Assembly: GCF_001279005.1 (NCBI RefSeq)
Contig: NZ_LGCN01000132.1
Span: forward strand, 62,001-126,000
Source: Streptomyces caelestis
GTDB lineage: Bacteria > Actinomycetota > Actinomycetes > Streptomycetales > Streptomycetaceae
DNA length: 64,000 nucleotides
Direction of reading: 5' to 3'
Shown: in pieces, positions 50,925 through 60,906 of the stretch
Layout: the number at the start of each line of letters is the position of its first letter
Numbering within the stretch: position 1 is the first letter of the stretch
Notes under the pieces: model-generated
Databases searched by the model: none
What the model was told of the DNA's origin: nothing
What the model saw: only the letters and a program-made list of their open reading frames with translations
Position numbers and translations under genes: made by a program

Positions 50925-53111
50925 ATGCCCCAGTCATCCGCGCAGGTGACCGCCGCCGAGATCTCCCGCATCGCGGGTGTCACGCGCGCCACGGTCAGCA
51001 ACTGGCGTCGTCGGCACGAGGACTTCCCCGAGCCGTCCGGGGGTACGGAGAGCAGCCCTCTGTACGACCTGGAGTCCGTGCGTGCCTGGCTCGCCTCGCG
51101 CGGTCACGCCTCGGCGGCGACCCCGTCGGAGGAGCTGCGCACGATGCTGCGCCTGCGCACGCAGAGCGGGGGCGGAGGCGGCGGCAGGTCGGAGGATCTG
51201 CTGCTCCTCGTCCTCGCGGCGGCGGGCGGCCCGACGGAGGCGCTGACGGCCGCCACGCGGCTGCCGGACGCGGAGCTCGTCGCCCGCGCGCAGCGGGACG
51301 CGGCATCGGCGGCCGGTGCCGTGCCGGCCGCCGATGCGGACGCGGTCCGTTTCGAGGCGGGCGACGTGGCGGTGCTGCGCGCGTTGTACGCGTGTGTACG
51401 TGACGAGGGCGGCCAGGCCGCGCTGGGCGTGCTCGCGGAACGGGAGCTGGAGGACAGCGCCGCGTCCGGCGCGTACGTGACTCCCCCGCCGCTCGCGGAC
51501 CTGCTCGCCCGTCTGGTCCCCGGCTCCCCGGCCCGCGTCCTGGACCCGGCCTGCGGCAGCGGCACCCTGCTGGCGGCGGCGGCCCACCGGGGCGCGCGCG
51601 AACTGTACGGCCAGGACACGCTCCCCGTGCAGGCCCGGCGCAGCGCCGTGAGCCTGATGCTGACGGCTCCGGAGGCCACAGTCGCCGTGCGCGCCGCCGA
51701 CAGTCTCCGCGCGGACGCCTTCCCCGACCTGGTCGCCGACGCGGTGCTGTGCAATCCGCCGTACGGCGTCCGGGACTGGGGCCACGACGAGCTGGCGTAC
51801 GACCCCCGCTGGGCGTACGGAGTCCCGGCCCGCGCCGAGTCGGAGCTGGCGTGGGTGCAGCACGCGCTGGCCCATCTGGCACCCGGCGGCTACGCGGTGC
51901 TGCTCCTGCCGCCGGCCACGGCCGGGCGGGCGTCGGGGCGGCGCGTACGGGCGGAGCTGGTACGCAGCGGGGCGCTGCGCGCGGTGATCGCGCTGCCGGC
52001 GGGGGCATCGGTGCCGTTGCACATCGGTCTGCAGGTGTGGGTGCTGCGACGGCCGGAGCCGGGTGGTCCGGAGCGCAAGTCGGTGCTGTTCGTGGACACG
52101 GCGGCGGACGCGGTGACCACACGGACGCGGGGCGGGAGCCGGTCCGCGTCCGTGGACTGGGAGGGCGTCACGACGCGCGCCCTGGATGCGTGGCGGGCGT
52201 TCACGGAGGACCCGGACGCGTTCAAGGGTGAGCCCGGTGCCGCGCACGCGGTCGGCGTGGTGGACCTGCTGGACGACGTGGTGGACCTGACCCCGGCACG
52301 ACTCGTACGGGCGTCACGGGCCGAAGCCGATCCGGCGGAGCTGTCGGCGGAGGTCGCCGCCACGCGCCGGAAGCTCACCGAGGCCGCGGAGGCCCTCGCG
52401 CGGACGGCCGGCCGCGAGGAATGGAGCCCGGCGGGCGCCACGGCGCGCGAGTGGCGGACGGCCACGGCGTCCGACCTCTCGCGCGGTGGCGCGCTCACGC
52501 TCCTGCGGACGGTTCCGGACAGCGTGCGCACGCGGGCACAGGCCTCGAGCGGCGGGACCGGCGGGGGCGGGAAGCCCGAGACCCGGGCGGTGCTCACCGG
52601 CTCGGACATCACGACCGGGTCAGGCCCCACGGGAGAGCCGATGGGGCTGTACGACGACACCGCGCCCGTGATCGCCGTCGGGGACGTCCTCGTACGGGCG
52701 GTCGCGAACACGGAGGGTCCTATGGCCCGGGTCGCGGGAGGGGAGGACGCCGGCGCCCTGCCCGGCTCCCACGTCCACCTCTTCCGGCCGGACCCGGCAC
52801 GCCTGGACGCCTGGTTCCTCGCCGGGTTCCTGGGCGCGGAGGAGAACATCGCGGGCGCGTCGACGGGCAGTACGGTGCTGACCGTCAGCCCCGGCCGACT
52901 GCGGGTGCCGCTGCTGCCGCTGGAGGAGCAGCGGCGGTACGGGGAGGCGTTCCGGCACGTGCACGAGCTCCGGGCGGAGGCGCGGCGGGCGACCTCGCTG
53001 GCGGAGGAGACGGCACGGTTGCTGGCGGGCGGGCTCACGGGCGGGCAGTTGCTGCCGTCGGGAGAGACGGCGGCGGAGGTACGCGGCAGGGGTGGCGATT
53101 CACCCCATTAG
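50925..53111 (+). CDS. HTH-N6-adenine DNA methylase with HsdS-like C-terminus
   Basis: A 728-aa protein. Residues 8-60 form a helix-turn-helix (VTAAEISRIAGVTRATVSNW). Residues about 175-380 are a gamma-type N6-adenine methylase: SAM motif VLDPACGSGTLLAAA (206-216), catalytic NPPY (277-280). From about 500 on (VLTGSDITTG, PVIAVGDVLVRAVAN, FLAGFLGAEENI, VPLLPLEEQRRYGEAFRHVHEL) it resembles a type I specificity subunit half with the usual LPLEEQ motif and C-terminal coil. So one chain may hold methylation and recognition. Starts ATG 50925, divergent from the DndB-like gene; 107 nt before HsdM. It could be a solitary regulator-methylase or part of the type I system. Confidence 0.85.
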   Translation: MPQSSAQVTAAEISRIAGVTRATVSNWRRRHEDFPEPSGGTESSPLYDLESVRAWLASRGHASAATPSEELRTMLRLRTQSGGGGGGRSEDLLLLVLAAAGGPTEALTAATRLPDAELVARAQRDAASAAGAVPAADADAVRFEAGDVAVLRALYACVRDEGGQAALGVLAERELEDSAASGAYVTPPPLADLLARLVPGSPARVLDPACGSGTLLAAAAHRGARELYGQDTLPVQARRSAVSLMLTAPEATVAVRAADSLRADAFPDLVADAVLCNPPYGVRDWGHDELAYDPRWAYGVPARAESELAWVQHALAHLAPGGYAVLLLPPATAGRASGRRVRAELVRSGALRAVIALPAGASVPLHIGLQVWVLRRPEPGGPERKSVLFVDTAADAVTTRTRGGSRSASVDWEGVTTRALDAWRAFTEDPDAFKGEPGAAHAVGVVDLLDDVVDLTPARLVRASRAEADPAELSAEVAATRRKLTEAAEALARTAGREEWSPAGATAREWRTATASDLSRGGALTLLRTVPDSVRTRAQASSGGTGGGGKPETRAVLTGSDITTGSGPTGEPMGLYDDTAPVIAVGDVLVRAVANTEGPMARVAGGEDAGALPGSHVHLFRPDPARLDAWFLAGFLGAEENIAGASTGSTVLTVSPGRLRVPLLPLEEQRRYGEAFRHVHELRAEARRATSLAEETARLLAGGLTGGQLLPSGETAAEVRGRGGDSPH

Positions 53112-53218
53112 GCACGTAGACCTCCATACATAGACCACACTTGTCGGACCGTCCCGGTCGGCCTGTCGGCTCCGGGGTGGTGGGGTTGGGACATTTCGGA
53201 AGGAATCCGGGGATCCAG

Positions 53219-55210
53219 TTGAACAGCAGTAAGCACACGGAGTTGGCGAACCACGCGTGGTCCGTCGCCGACCTCCTGCGGGGGGACTACAGGCAGTCCG
53301 ACTACGGCAAGGTGATCCTGCCGTTCACGGTGCTGCGGCGCCTTGAGTGCGTGCTGGAGCCGTCCCGCGAGAAGGTCGCGGAGATCGCGGAGCAGCACAA
53401 GGACAGCGGGATCGACCCGGACCGCTTCCTGCGGCGGGCCTCCGGTCACTCCTTCTACAACCGGTCGAGCCTGACCCTGAAGAAGATCGCGGCGGACCCG
53501 CAGAACGCGGCGCAGAACCTCCAGGTGTACGTGGGGGCGTTCTCCGACAACGCGCGGGGCGTGCTGGAGCGTTTCGAGTTCGCGCAGCAGATCAAGCGGC
53601 TGGACGGCGCAGGGCTCCTCTACAAGGTCATCGGCAAGTTCACGGACCTGGATCTGCATCCCGACGTCGTGCCCAACCACAACATGGGCTACATCTTCGA
53701 GGAGCTGATCCGCCGGTTCGCGGAGCAGTCGAACGAGACGGCCGGTGAGCACTTCACGCCCCGCGAGGTCATCCAGCTGATGGTGCGGCTGCTGGTCGCT
53801 CCGGACGGTGACGCGTTGCAGTTGCCGGGTGCGGTGCGCACGGTCCTCGACCCGGCCTGCGGCACGGGCGGCATGCTCTCCGCAGTGGACGACCTGATCA
53901 AGGAGCTGAACCCGGACGCCACGGTGGAGGTGTTCGGGCAGGAGCTCAACCCCGAGTCGTGGGCGATCTGCCGGTCCGACCTCATGATCAAGGGGCAGGA
54001 CCCGGAGAACATCGCCTTCGGCAACTCCTTCTCCGACGACGGGCACGCCCGGAAGTCCTTCGACTACATGCTGGCCAACCCGCCGTTCGGCGTGGAGTGG
54101 AAGAAGGTCAAGGACGAGGTCGAGCACGAGCACAAGGCGCTGGGCGAGGCCGGCCGGTTCGGGGCGGGGCTGCCGCGGATCAACGACGGGTCGCTGCTGT
54201 TTCTCCAGCACATGATCTCGAAGATGAAGCCGGTGGACGTGAACGGCGGGGGCGGTTCGCGGCTCGCGATCGTCTTCAACGGTTCGCCGTTGTTCACGGG
54301 GGCGGCGGGGTCGGGTGAGTCGGAGATCCGGCGGTGGATCCTGGAGAACGACTGGCTGGAGGGCATCGTCGCACTGCCGGATCAGCTCTTCTACAACACC
54401 GGTATCTCGACGTATTTCTGGATCCTGACGAACAGGAAGAGCCCGGACCACAAGGGCAAGGTCGTGCTGCTGGACGCGCGCGACCAGTGGCAGAAGATGC
54501 GGAAGTCGCTGGGCGACAAGCGGAAGGCTCTGGGCAAGGAGCACATCGCGGAGGTCGTCAAGCTGTACGGGGAGGCGCTGGCCGTAGCGGGGGATGCGGA
54601 GCATCCGTTGCACGGCAAGGTGAAGGTCTTCGCGAACGAGGACTTCGGGTACCAGCGGATCACGGTCGAGCGTCCACTGAAGCTGCGGTTCGAGGTGACG
54701 GAGGAGACGCTGGCGGCGCTGGAGGCGTCGAAGGCGATCCAGAAGCTTCCGCAGGCTCCGGCGTTGACGGATGCGTGCAAGTCGCTGGTCGGGGCGAGCT
54801 GGGGCACGAAGCAGGACGCGTGGCTCGCCTTGAAGGACGCGGTGGTCCAGGCCGGCGGGACGTGGCCCACGGGGGCACCGTTCAACAAGGCGCTGCGGGA
54901 TGTCATCGGCGTGCGGGATCTGGAGGGCGAGGTGCAGCTCATCAAGGGGCAGCCGGAGCCGGATGGGGAACTCCGGGACTACGAGAACGTGCCGCTGGGT
55001 GAGGACGTCGAGGAGTACCTAGCGCGGGAGATTCACCCGCACGTACCGGACGCGTGGGTCGACCACAGCAAGACGAAGATCGGGTACGAAATCCCGTTCG
55101 CTCGGCACTTCTATGTATACCAGCCGCCACGCCCTCTGACAGAAATCGACGCCGAACTGAAGGCACTAGAAGCGGAGATCCAGGGCCTGCTAGAGGATGC
55201 CACGGAATGA
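53219..55210 (+). CDS. hsdM: Type I restriction-modification DNA methylase subunit M
   Basis: A 663-aa HsdM. It begins (L/M)NSSKHTELANHAWSVADLLRGDY, typical of the family, which is why I chose the TTG at 53219 (GGGG upstream) though the frame is open from 53141. The methylase core has EHFTPREVIQLMVRLL, SAM motif VLDPACGTGGML (209-220) and NPPFG (287-291). A C-terminal helical region is for subunit contacts. The stop overlaps hsdS (ATGA). With HsdS and HsdR it forms the M2S and R2M2S complexes of type I systems; also longer than usual HsdM (about 500 aa) as in the actinobacterial group. Confidence 0.93.
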   Translation: MNSSKHTELANHAWSVADLLRGDYRQSDYGKVILPFTVLRRLECVLEPSREKVAEIAEQHKDSGIDPDRFLRRASGHSFYNRSSLTLKKIAADPQNAAQNLQVYVGAFSDNARGVLERFEFAQQIKRLDGAGLLYKVIGKFTDLDLHPDVVPNHNMGYIFEELIRRFAEQSNETAGEHFTPREVIQLMVRLLVAPDGDALQLPGAVRTVLDPACGTGGMLSAVDDLIKELNPDATVEVFGQELNPESWAICRSDLMIKGQDPENIAFGNSFSDDGHARKSFDYMLANPPFGVEWKKVKDEVEHEHKALGEAGRFGAGLPRINDGSLLFLQHMISKMKPVDVNGGGGSRLAIVFNGSPLFTGAAGSGESEIRRWILENDWLEGIVALPDQLFYNTGISTYFWILTNRKSPDHKGKVVLLDARDQWQKMRKSLGDKRKALGKEHIAEVVKLYGEALAVAGDAEHPLHGKVKVFANEDFGYQRITVERPLKLRFEVTEETLAALEASKAIQKLPQAPALTDACKSLVGASWGTKQDAWLALKDAVVQAGGTWPTGAPFNKALRDVIGVRDLEGEVQLIKGQPEPDGELRDYENVPLGEDVEEYLAREIHPHVPDAWVDHSKTKIGYEIPFARHFYVYQPPRPLTEIDAELKALEAEIQGLLEDATE

Positions 55211-56490
55211 AGACCACAATTCGACTGCGTCATCTCGCACAGATCAATCCCGGCACTCCTCCCTTCGACCGGCTACCCGATGACGAAGAGATGACTTTCC
55301 TCCCCATGGAGGCGGTCTGGCCCGACTCCCGCCTTGACATCTCACAACGGCGCGTCAAGAAATCAGTTAGCACCGGATACACCCGTTTTCAGAACGGCGA
55401 CATCCTCGTCCCGAAGATCACCCCCACCTTCGAGGCCGGCCGTGCCGTACTAATCCAGGGACTGTTCGGCGGAGTCGGCGCCGGAACGACAGAACTCCAT
55501 GTGCTCAGGCCCGGAAGGGACATCGACCCGAGGTTTCTCCTGTACGTCGTCAACACGCACAGGTTCCTAAAGCTCGGTCAGGCGGAGATGTACGGCGTAG
55601 CCGGACAGCAGCGCGTGCCGGACAGTTTCCTGCGAGACCTTCCGGTGCTCCTTCCATCACTAAGTGAGCAACGACGCATTGTCGAATTCCTCAATACCGA
55701 GACCGCTCGCATCGACGGAATTCTACGAGCACGCACCGAACAACTCAGTCTACTGCAGGACAGGCGAGCGGCACTCAAGACGCAAAGCGTCACGTACAGC
55801 GAACCTGACGCTGTTCACCATCCCATCCTGGGCAGCCTCAACCCTGAGTGGAAGGTGGTGCCACTTCGTCGGGTGTTGCCAGCAATCAACGTTGGGGTTG
55901 TCATCAACCCGTCACATTACTTCACCGACTCCGGAGTCCCTTTCATCCACGGCTTCAACGTACGCGAAGGATTCATTTCCATGACGGGAATGAAGTACAT
56001 GACTGCCGAGAGCAACGAAGCCCATCGACGTTCCAAGGTTTACGCCGGAGATGTGCTGGTCGTGCGGGCAGGCGCGACTGCAGGAAGGGCATCCATGGTT
56101 GGCGACGAATTCAATGGGGCGAACTGCGCGTCGGTACTAATTCTCAGAAAATCCGAGACGGTCTATCCTAGATATCTGGAAGCGTTTATTAATTCTATGC
56201 CAGGAAAGGGGCAAGTTTCCTTCTCGCAGTATGGCGCAGCCCAGGAAGTCATCAGCGCTGGTCAAGTTGGTTCCTTCCTGATGTCAGTGCCCCCGTTGCG
56301 GGAACAAGCTTCCCGACTCTCAAGGTTGGCAGCCGCTACTGCACGCACCGTCACACTCGAAGAAAAGCTGCAGCGTCAAGTTCGGCTTTTGCAGGAACGT
56401 CGGCAATCCCTCATCACCGCCGCCGTAACCGGCCAGTTCGACGTGACCACCGCCAGCGGGCGCAACGTAACCGAAGGAGCCTCTGCATGA
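55207..56490 (+). CDS. hsdS: Type I restriction-modification specificity subunit S
   Basis: A 427-aa HsdS with two target-recognition domains, about 1-150 and 215-370, each followed by a coiled-coil: LPSLSEQRRIVEFLNTETARIDGIL after the first and VPPLREQASRLSRLAAATART after the second, ending in LLQERRQSLITAAVTGQFDV. The DNA is visibly richer in A and T than hsdM and hsdR (many AAT, TAC, TTC, CGA, ACT codons), as expected for recombining target domains. It is coupled to both neighbours by ATGA overlaps. The recognition sequence cannot be read. Confidence 0.95.
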   Translation: MKTTIRLRHLAQINPGTPPFDRLPDDEEMTFLPMEAVWPDSRLDISQRRVKKSVSTGYTRFQNGDILVPKITPTFEAGRAVLIQGLFGGVGAGTTELHVLRPGRDIDPRFLLYVVNTHRFLKLGQAEMYGVAGQQRVPDSFLRDLPVLLPSLSEQRRIVEFLNTETARIDGILRARTEQLSLLQDRRAALKTQSVTYSEPDAVHHPILGSLNPEWKVVPLRRVLPAINVGVVINPSHYFTDSGVPFIHGFNVREGFISMTGMKYMTAESNEAHRRSKVYAGDVLVVRAGATAGRASMVGDEFNGANCASVLILRKSETVYPRYLEAFINSMPGKGQVSFSQYGAAQEVISAGQVGSFLMSVPPLREQASRLSRLAAATARTVTLEEKLQRQVRLLQERRQSLITAAVTGQFDVTTASGRNVTEGASA

Positions 56491-59400
56491 GCCCCGTGCA
56501 CGACGAGTCGGCCTTCGGCGACGCAATCGTCGCCGCTCTCTGCGAGCGCGGTTGGCGGGAGGCGAATCCCGAGGACTACCAGGCCGATCTTGGGCTCGAC
56601 ACCAACGAGTTGTTCACCTTCATCGGTGCAACCCAAGCCGACGAATGGTATGAGCTGGCCACCGTCTACGGCGGCGACACCAACGAAGCCCAGCGCGGTT
56701 TCGCTCAGCGGCTCGACCGGGCCATCGCCGATGACGGGCTGCTCCATGTCCTCCGGAATGGTGTCAAGGACCGAGGTGTGCGACTCCGCGTCGCCTACTT
56801 CAAGCCCAACCTCATCTCCGCCGACTCCGTTCTCGACGGCTACCGGGCCAACCGTCTCACCGTTGTTCGCGAGCTGCGGTATGCCACCAAGCAGGCCGAC
56901 TGGGGACATGAGCTCGATCTAACTTTGTTCCTCAACGGCATCCCGGTCGCCACGGCCGAGTTGAAAAACCCGCTGACCAGGCAGGGCGTCGAGGACGCCA
57001 AAGAGCAGTACCGAATGAAACGCGACCCGACCGAGCTGATCTTCACGCGGCGGGTCATCGCGAACTTCGCCGTCGACCCGGACCTGGTCTTCGTCACCAC
57101 GCAGCTGCGCGGCAAGAACACCCGGTTCCTTCCCTTCAACACCGGCTCGAACGGCCCCGGCCAGCCCGGCGGAGCCGGCAACCCCGCTCCCACGGCCCAC
57201 GGCACGTACGCCACGTCCTACCTCTGGGAACAGGTCTGGGAGCGGGACAACTGGCTCGACCTCCTCCAGCGCTTCGTGCACCAGCAGAAGCACAAGACGC
57301 CCGGCGGTGGCACCACCAAGTCGACGATCTTCCCCCGTTTCCACCAGTGGGACGTGGTCCGCAAGCTCACCGCGCACGCTTCCGTTCACGGCGCCGACCA
57401 GAACTACCTGGTCATGGCCTCCGCCGGCTCCGGCAAGTCGAACACCATCGGCTGGCTGGCCCACCGGCTCAGTGATCTGCACGCCCGCACCGACCCGAGC
57501 GTCCTGAGGCCCGATGCCCTGGCCGAGGGCCGTATCAAGCCGGGCGAGCCCGTCTTCGACAAGGTCATCGTCATCACCGACCGGCGCAACCTGGACGCCC
57601 AACTCCGGGAGACCGTAGGCAGCTTCAGTCAGACCGACGGCCTGGTCGTGAAGGTTGACGAGAAGCACGGCGCGAAGAGCGAACAGCTCGCCCGTGCCCT
57701 CTCCCGGGACACCGGGAAGATCGTCACCGTCACCCTGCACTCGTTCCCGGCGCTGCTCGACTACATCAAGCGCAACCCCACCGAGATCAAGGGCACCCGT
57801 TTCGCGATCATCGTCGACGAGGCGCACTCCTCCCAGTCCGGCGACGCCGCCACCGCCGTGAAGTCCGCTCTGCGTGACCTCGGCCTGGACGCCGACTCCG
57901 ACGACGAAGGCGCAACCACGGTCACCGTGGACGACCAGCTCAAGGCGAAGGCGGTCGCGCGTTCCCGCGCCGCCAACCTCTCCTACTTCGCCTTCACCGC
58001 CACGCCCAAGTCGAAGACCCTCGAACTCTTCGGCACGGAAGGCGTCGAGAACGGCAAGACCGTCTACCGCCCCTTCCACACCTACTCCATGCGCCAGGCC
58101 ATCGAGGAAGGCTTCATCCTCGACCCGTTGCGCAACTACGTCACCTACAACACCTACTGGAAGCTCGCGAACCTCAACCGCGACGAGAAGGAGGTCGACC
58201 CCTCCAAGGCGAACAGCCTGCTCGCCCGGTTCGCGCTCATGCACGAGCACACGGTGTCCCAGCACGCCCAGGTGATCGTCGAGCACTTCGTCACCCACTC
58301 CCGCGGCCGGCTCGGCGGACGGGCCAAGGCCATGGTGGTCACGGCCTCCCGGCACTCCGCCGTGCAGATGGCCCGCGCCATCCGCAGTTACATCGCCGAC
58401 CGCGAGTACGACACGAAGCACCCGGACCTGGGTGTGCTCGTCGCGATCTCCGGCACCCTCACCATCGACGGTGAGGAGACCACCGAGGTCAAGGAGAACG
58501 GCGGTATCTCCGAGGCCGCGCTGCCGAAGGCCTTCGGCTACACCCGCGCTGACGACAAGGCCGCGAAGGCCGGCGGCAAGGGGCAGCAGGAGTACCGGAT
58601 CCTGGTCGTCGCGGAGAAGTACCAGACCGGCTTCGACCAGCCGCTCCTCACCACCATGTACGTCAACAAGACGCTCACCGGCATCGCCGCCGTGCAGACC
58701 CTCTCCCGCCTCAACCGCCCCGCCGAACGCAAGTCCCAGGCCGACCTGGCCGTCCTGGACTTCGTCAACGAGGCCGAGGACATCCAGGAAGCCTTCCGCC
58801 CGTACTTCGAGGAGGCGCACACCCTGCCCTCCGACCCGAACCTCCTCTACACGGCCCAGAGCCGCGTCATGTCCGCGCCGATCATCTCGGAACAGGACAT
58901 GAACGAGTTCGTCGCCGCGTACCTGGAAGCGGAGAAGAAGGCCGGCGGGGTCCAGTCCAAGTGGGAGAAGCTGCACGCCGAGCTGTACCGGCTCCTCTCC
59001 CCCGCCGTCACCCGCTTCACCGCCCTCCTGGAGAGCGAGGAGGAGGACGACGTCGAGACGGCCGAGGAGTTCCGCGCCAACCTCAACGACTACGTCCGCA
59101 AGTACGGCTTCCTCGCGCAGATCGTCCGGTACCGCGACGCCGAGTTGGAGCGCCTGCACCTCTACGGGCGCCACCTGCTCAACCGACTCCCCCGCCTCGC
59201 GGACGGTGGAGTCGACATAGGCGAGGTCGACCTCAGTCACCTGCGCGTCGAGAAGACCGGCGAGCACGACGTGTCCCTCAACCCCGAGGGTGCCGCCGAG
59301 CTCAAAGGTTTCGGCGACGGGGCCGGCGGTGCGAAGGACGCGGACAAGTCACTGCTGTCCGAGCTGATCGAGAAGTTCAACTCCAAGTTCGGTACGGAGT

Positions 59401-59669
59401 TCACCGAGGAGGACGTCCTCCCGGCCTTCAACGCGACGAAGAAGGACCCCAAGGTCCGGGCCGCCGCCGTCGTCAACGACGAGGAGAACTTCGGGATCGT
59501 CTTCGACAAGAAGTTCGAGGAGAACATGATGGATCATGTCTCCACCATCGACACCCTCGGCAAGCGGTACTTCGGCACCGACCGGGACTTCAAGTCCAAC
59601 CTGGACCGCAGCGCTCGCCGCGCGGCCTGGCGGATGATCCGCCGGGAGGAAGGGTTGGACGACTTCTGA
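56487..59669 (+). CDS. hsdR: Type I restriction endonuclease subunit R
   Basis: A 1060-aa HsdR. The N-terminal PD-(D/E)xK nuclease has Asp144 and Glu158-Leu-Lys160 (GIPVATAELKNP); the translocase has Walker A MASAGSGKSN (310-319), DEAH box IVDEAHSSQSG (444-447), and the later motifs FAFTATPKSKT, VVTASRHSAVQ and QTLSRLNRP. The C-terminal helical domain binds HsdM. The start overlaps the hsdS stop. All catalytic motifs look intact, so the system should restrict unmodified DNA. Confidence 0.96.
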   Translation: MSPVHDESAFGDAIVAALCERGWREANPEDYQADLGLDTNELFTFIGATQADEWYELATVYGGDTNEAQRGFAQRLDRAIADDGLLHVLRNGVKDRGVRLRVAYFKPNLISADSVLDGYRANRLTVVRELRYATKQADWGHELDLTLFLNGIPVATAELKNPLTRQGVEDAKEQYRMKRDPTELIFTRRVIANFAVDPDLVFVTTQLRGKNTRFLPFNTGSNGPGQPGGAGNPAPTAHGTYATSYLWEQVWERDNWLDLLQRFVHQQKHKTPGGGTTKSTIFPRFHQWDVVRKLTAHASVHGADQNYLVMASAGSGKSNTIGWLAHRLSDLHARTDPSVLRPDALAEGRIKPGEPVFDKVIVITDRRNLDAQLRETVGSFSQTDGLVVKVDEKHGAKSEQLARALSRDTGKIVTVTLHSFPALLDYIKRNPTEIKGTRFAIIVDEAHSSQSGDAATAVKSALRDLGLDADSDDEGATTVTVDDQLKAKAVARSRAANLSYFAFTATPKSKTLELFGTEGVENGKTVYRPFHTYSMRQAIEEGFILDPLRNYVTYNTYWKLANLNRDEKEVDPSKANSLLARFALMHEHTVSQHAQVIVEHFVTHSRGRLGGRAKAMVVTASRHSAVQMARAIRSYIADREYDTKHPDLGVLVAISGTLTIDGEETTEVKENGGISEAALPKAFGYTRADDKAAKAGGKGQQEYRILVVAEKYQTGFDQPLLTTMYVNKTLTGIAAVQTLSRLNRPAERKSQADLAVLDFVNEAEDIQEAFRPYFEEAHTLPSDPNLLYTAQSRVMSAPIISEQDMNEFVAAYLEAEKKAGGVQSKWEKLHAELYRLLSPAVTRFTALLESEEEDDVETAEEFRANLNDYVRKYGFLAQIVRYRDAELERLHLYGRHLLNRLPRLADGGVDIGEVDLSHLRVEKTGEHDVSLNPEGAAELKGFGDGAGGAKDADKSLLSELIEKFNSKFGTEFTEEDVLPAFNATKKDPKVRAAAVVNDEENFGIVFDKKFEENMMDHVSTIDTLGKRYFGTDRDFKSNLDRSARRAAWRMIRREEGLDDF

Positions 59670-59676
59670 GGCGAGT

Positions 59677-59707
59677 GGGGCCCGGTGCGACGCGCGCACC
59701 GGGCCCC
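59677..59707. terminator. Strong terminator after hsdR
   Basis: 13-bp perfect stem (59677-59689 with 59695-59707), 5-nt loop, then TTCGTC. It sits in the convergent gap and can serve both hsdR and the DUF397 gene. Confidence 0.8.
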
Positions 59708-59728
59708 TTCGTCTATCAACCTGCCGGT

Positions 59729-59935
59729 TCAGCGCGCGGCGGCCATCCGTACGAAGCCGCCCCATGCGTCGGGGCCGAACGCAAGCCTGGCCGCTGCGGG
59801 CTGCTTCGAGTCCCTGACGAGGACGATTTCGGAGACTGCGGCGACCTCCACGCACTCCCCTCCCCCGCCACTGCTGTAGCTGCTCTTGAACCAGGCCGAC
59901 TCCGGCACGGCCGAATCAGTGAGCTGATCCGTCAT
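59729..59935 (-). CDS. DUF397 protein
   Basis: A 68-aa protein with the DUF397 signature: WFKSSYSSGGGGECVEVAAV, then VLVRDSKQP and a C-terminal FGPDAWGGFV. These small proteins are partners of XRE/DUF5753 regulators in Streptomyces developmental loci (bldB, abaA, whiJ type) and probably act as antitoxin-like or co-regulators. Start ATG at 59935 overlaps the regulator stop (ATGA). Confidence 0.92.
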   Translation of the reverse strand: MTDQLTDSAVPESAWFKSSYSSGGGGECVEVAAVSEIVLVRDSKQPAAARLAFGPDAWGGFVRMAAAR

Positions 59936-60786
59936 GTCTCTCCCAACATTTCCTCAACGAAAGCCAACGACTCACAAGGAGTGAGCGCCTGTGACCGGAG
60001 GATGCCATATCGGGCTTCCAACTCGCGGATCTTGCCTGGTCGGTTGTACAGACGGCTGTCGTCCTGTACCTCCGTGTACGCCAGCCGTCGCCCGTCCGAG
60101 TTCTCGATCAAGGTAAAGGGACCGCCCAAGCCTGCATGGTCCTCACGTGCCGTCGGCATCACCTGGATCTCCACGTTGCGGTTTTGCCCCACGAGCAGGG
60201 TCTGTTCCAACTGCCCGCGCAGCGATGCCCTCCCGCCGATCGGCTTACGCAGCACCACTTCTTCGATGATGAAGCTCAGCAGCGGTGCAGGACGGCGCGT
60301 GAAAATGTCCTGTCGCGTCATCCGTGCTTGCAGACGCTGCTCGATGACGTCGTCTTCCAGCAACGGACGCTGCATGCGGAAGACAGCCCGGGCATACTCC
60401 TCTGTCTGCAGCAGGCCGGGCGCTGCATGAGCGGCGTAGACACACAGCCCCACAGCACTCGCTTCCAGTCGAGCCATGTCTCGGAAGAAGGCCGGGTACT
60501 GAGCCTTCGCCATCTCCTCCTTCAGCGCCGTGAGCACCCCACCCGCCCCCAACACCTCATCCGCCTGTTCGATGAACTGAGGCTGCGGAATCCGCCTCCC
60601 CTGCTCGATCGAAGCCACCGAGTCCGCCGAGTACCCCACCCGCTTCCCGAACTCGACCCGCTCCATCCCCGCCCGCGTCCGCAGCAGTTTCAACTGCCGT
60701 CCGAACGCGGTCACGACGCCCGTCCCCGGCTCGTCCTCCGGCCGCCGCTGCTGCCGTACCGTCTCCTCGTCCCGTACCTCGGTCAT
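59932..60786 (-). CDS. XRE-family regulator with DUF5753 (WhiJ-like)
   Basis: A 284-aa protein. HTH at about 30-85 (FGRQLKLLRTRAGMERVEFG, then GYSADSVASIEQGRRIP) and a DUF5753 ligand-like domain after residue 105 (GLLQTEEYARAVFR, FIIEEVVLRKPIGG, IQVMPTAREDHAGLGGPFTL, YTEVQDDSRLYNRPGKI). This is the WhiJ/AbaA-type regulator, coupled to the DUF397 gene and facing a HATPase gene, a standard Streptomyces trio. ATG at 60786. Confidence 0.92.
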   Translation of the reverse strand: MTEVRDEETVRQQRRPEDEPGTGVVTAFGRQLKLLRTRAGMERVEFGKRVGYSADSVASIEQGRRIPQPQFIEQADEVLGAGGVLTALKEEMAKAQYPAFFRDMARLEASAVGLCVYAAHAAPGLLQTEEYARAVFRMQRPLLEDDVIEQRLQARMTRQDIFTRRPAPLLSFIIEEVVLRKPIGGRASLRGQLEQTLLVGQNRNVEIQVMPTAREDHAGLGGPFTLIENSDGRRLAYTEVQDDSRLYNRPGKIRELEARYGILRSQALTPCESLAFVEEMLGET

Positions 60787-60906
60787 CGCCCTGCCGCCTC
60801 TCCCCGCGTACCGTCCCGTACAGCGCCCGCGCCCACCCCGTACGAAGGCCCGTGAGCGGCGCGTCACCACTGGTCACGCTAGGCCACGACACGCCACCGT
60901 GTGTGC

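Noticed and set aside
50925..53111. Treating the HTH-methylase as PglX of a Pgl/BREX system
   Set aside because: It is far shorter than PglX, has an HTH and HsdS-like tail, and no pglZ, pglY or brx genes are visible.
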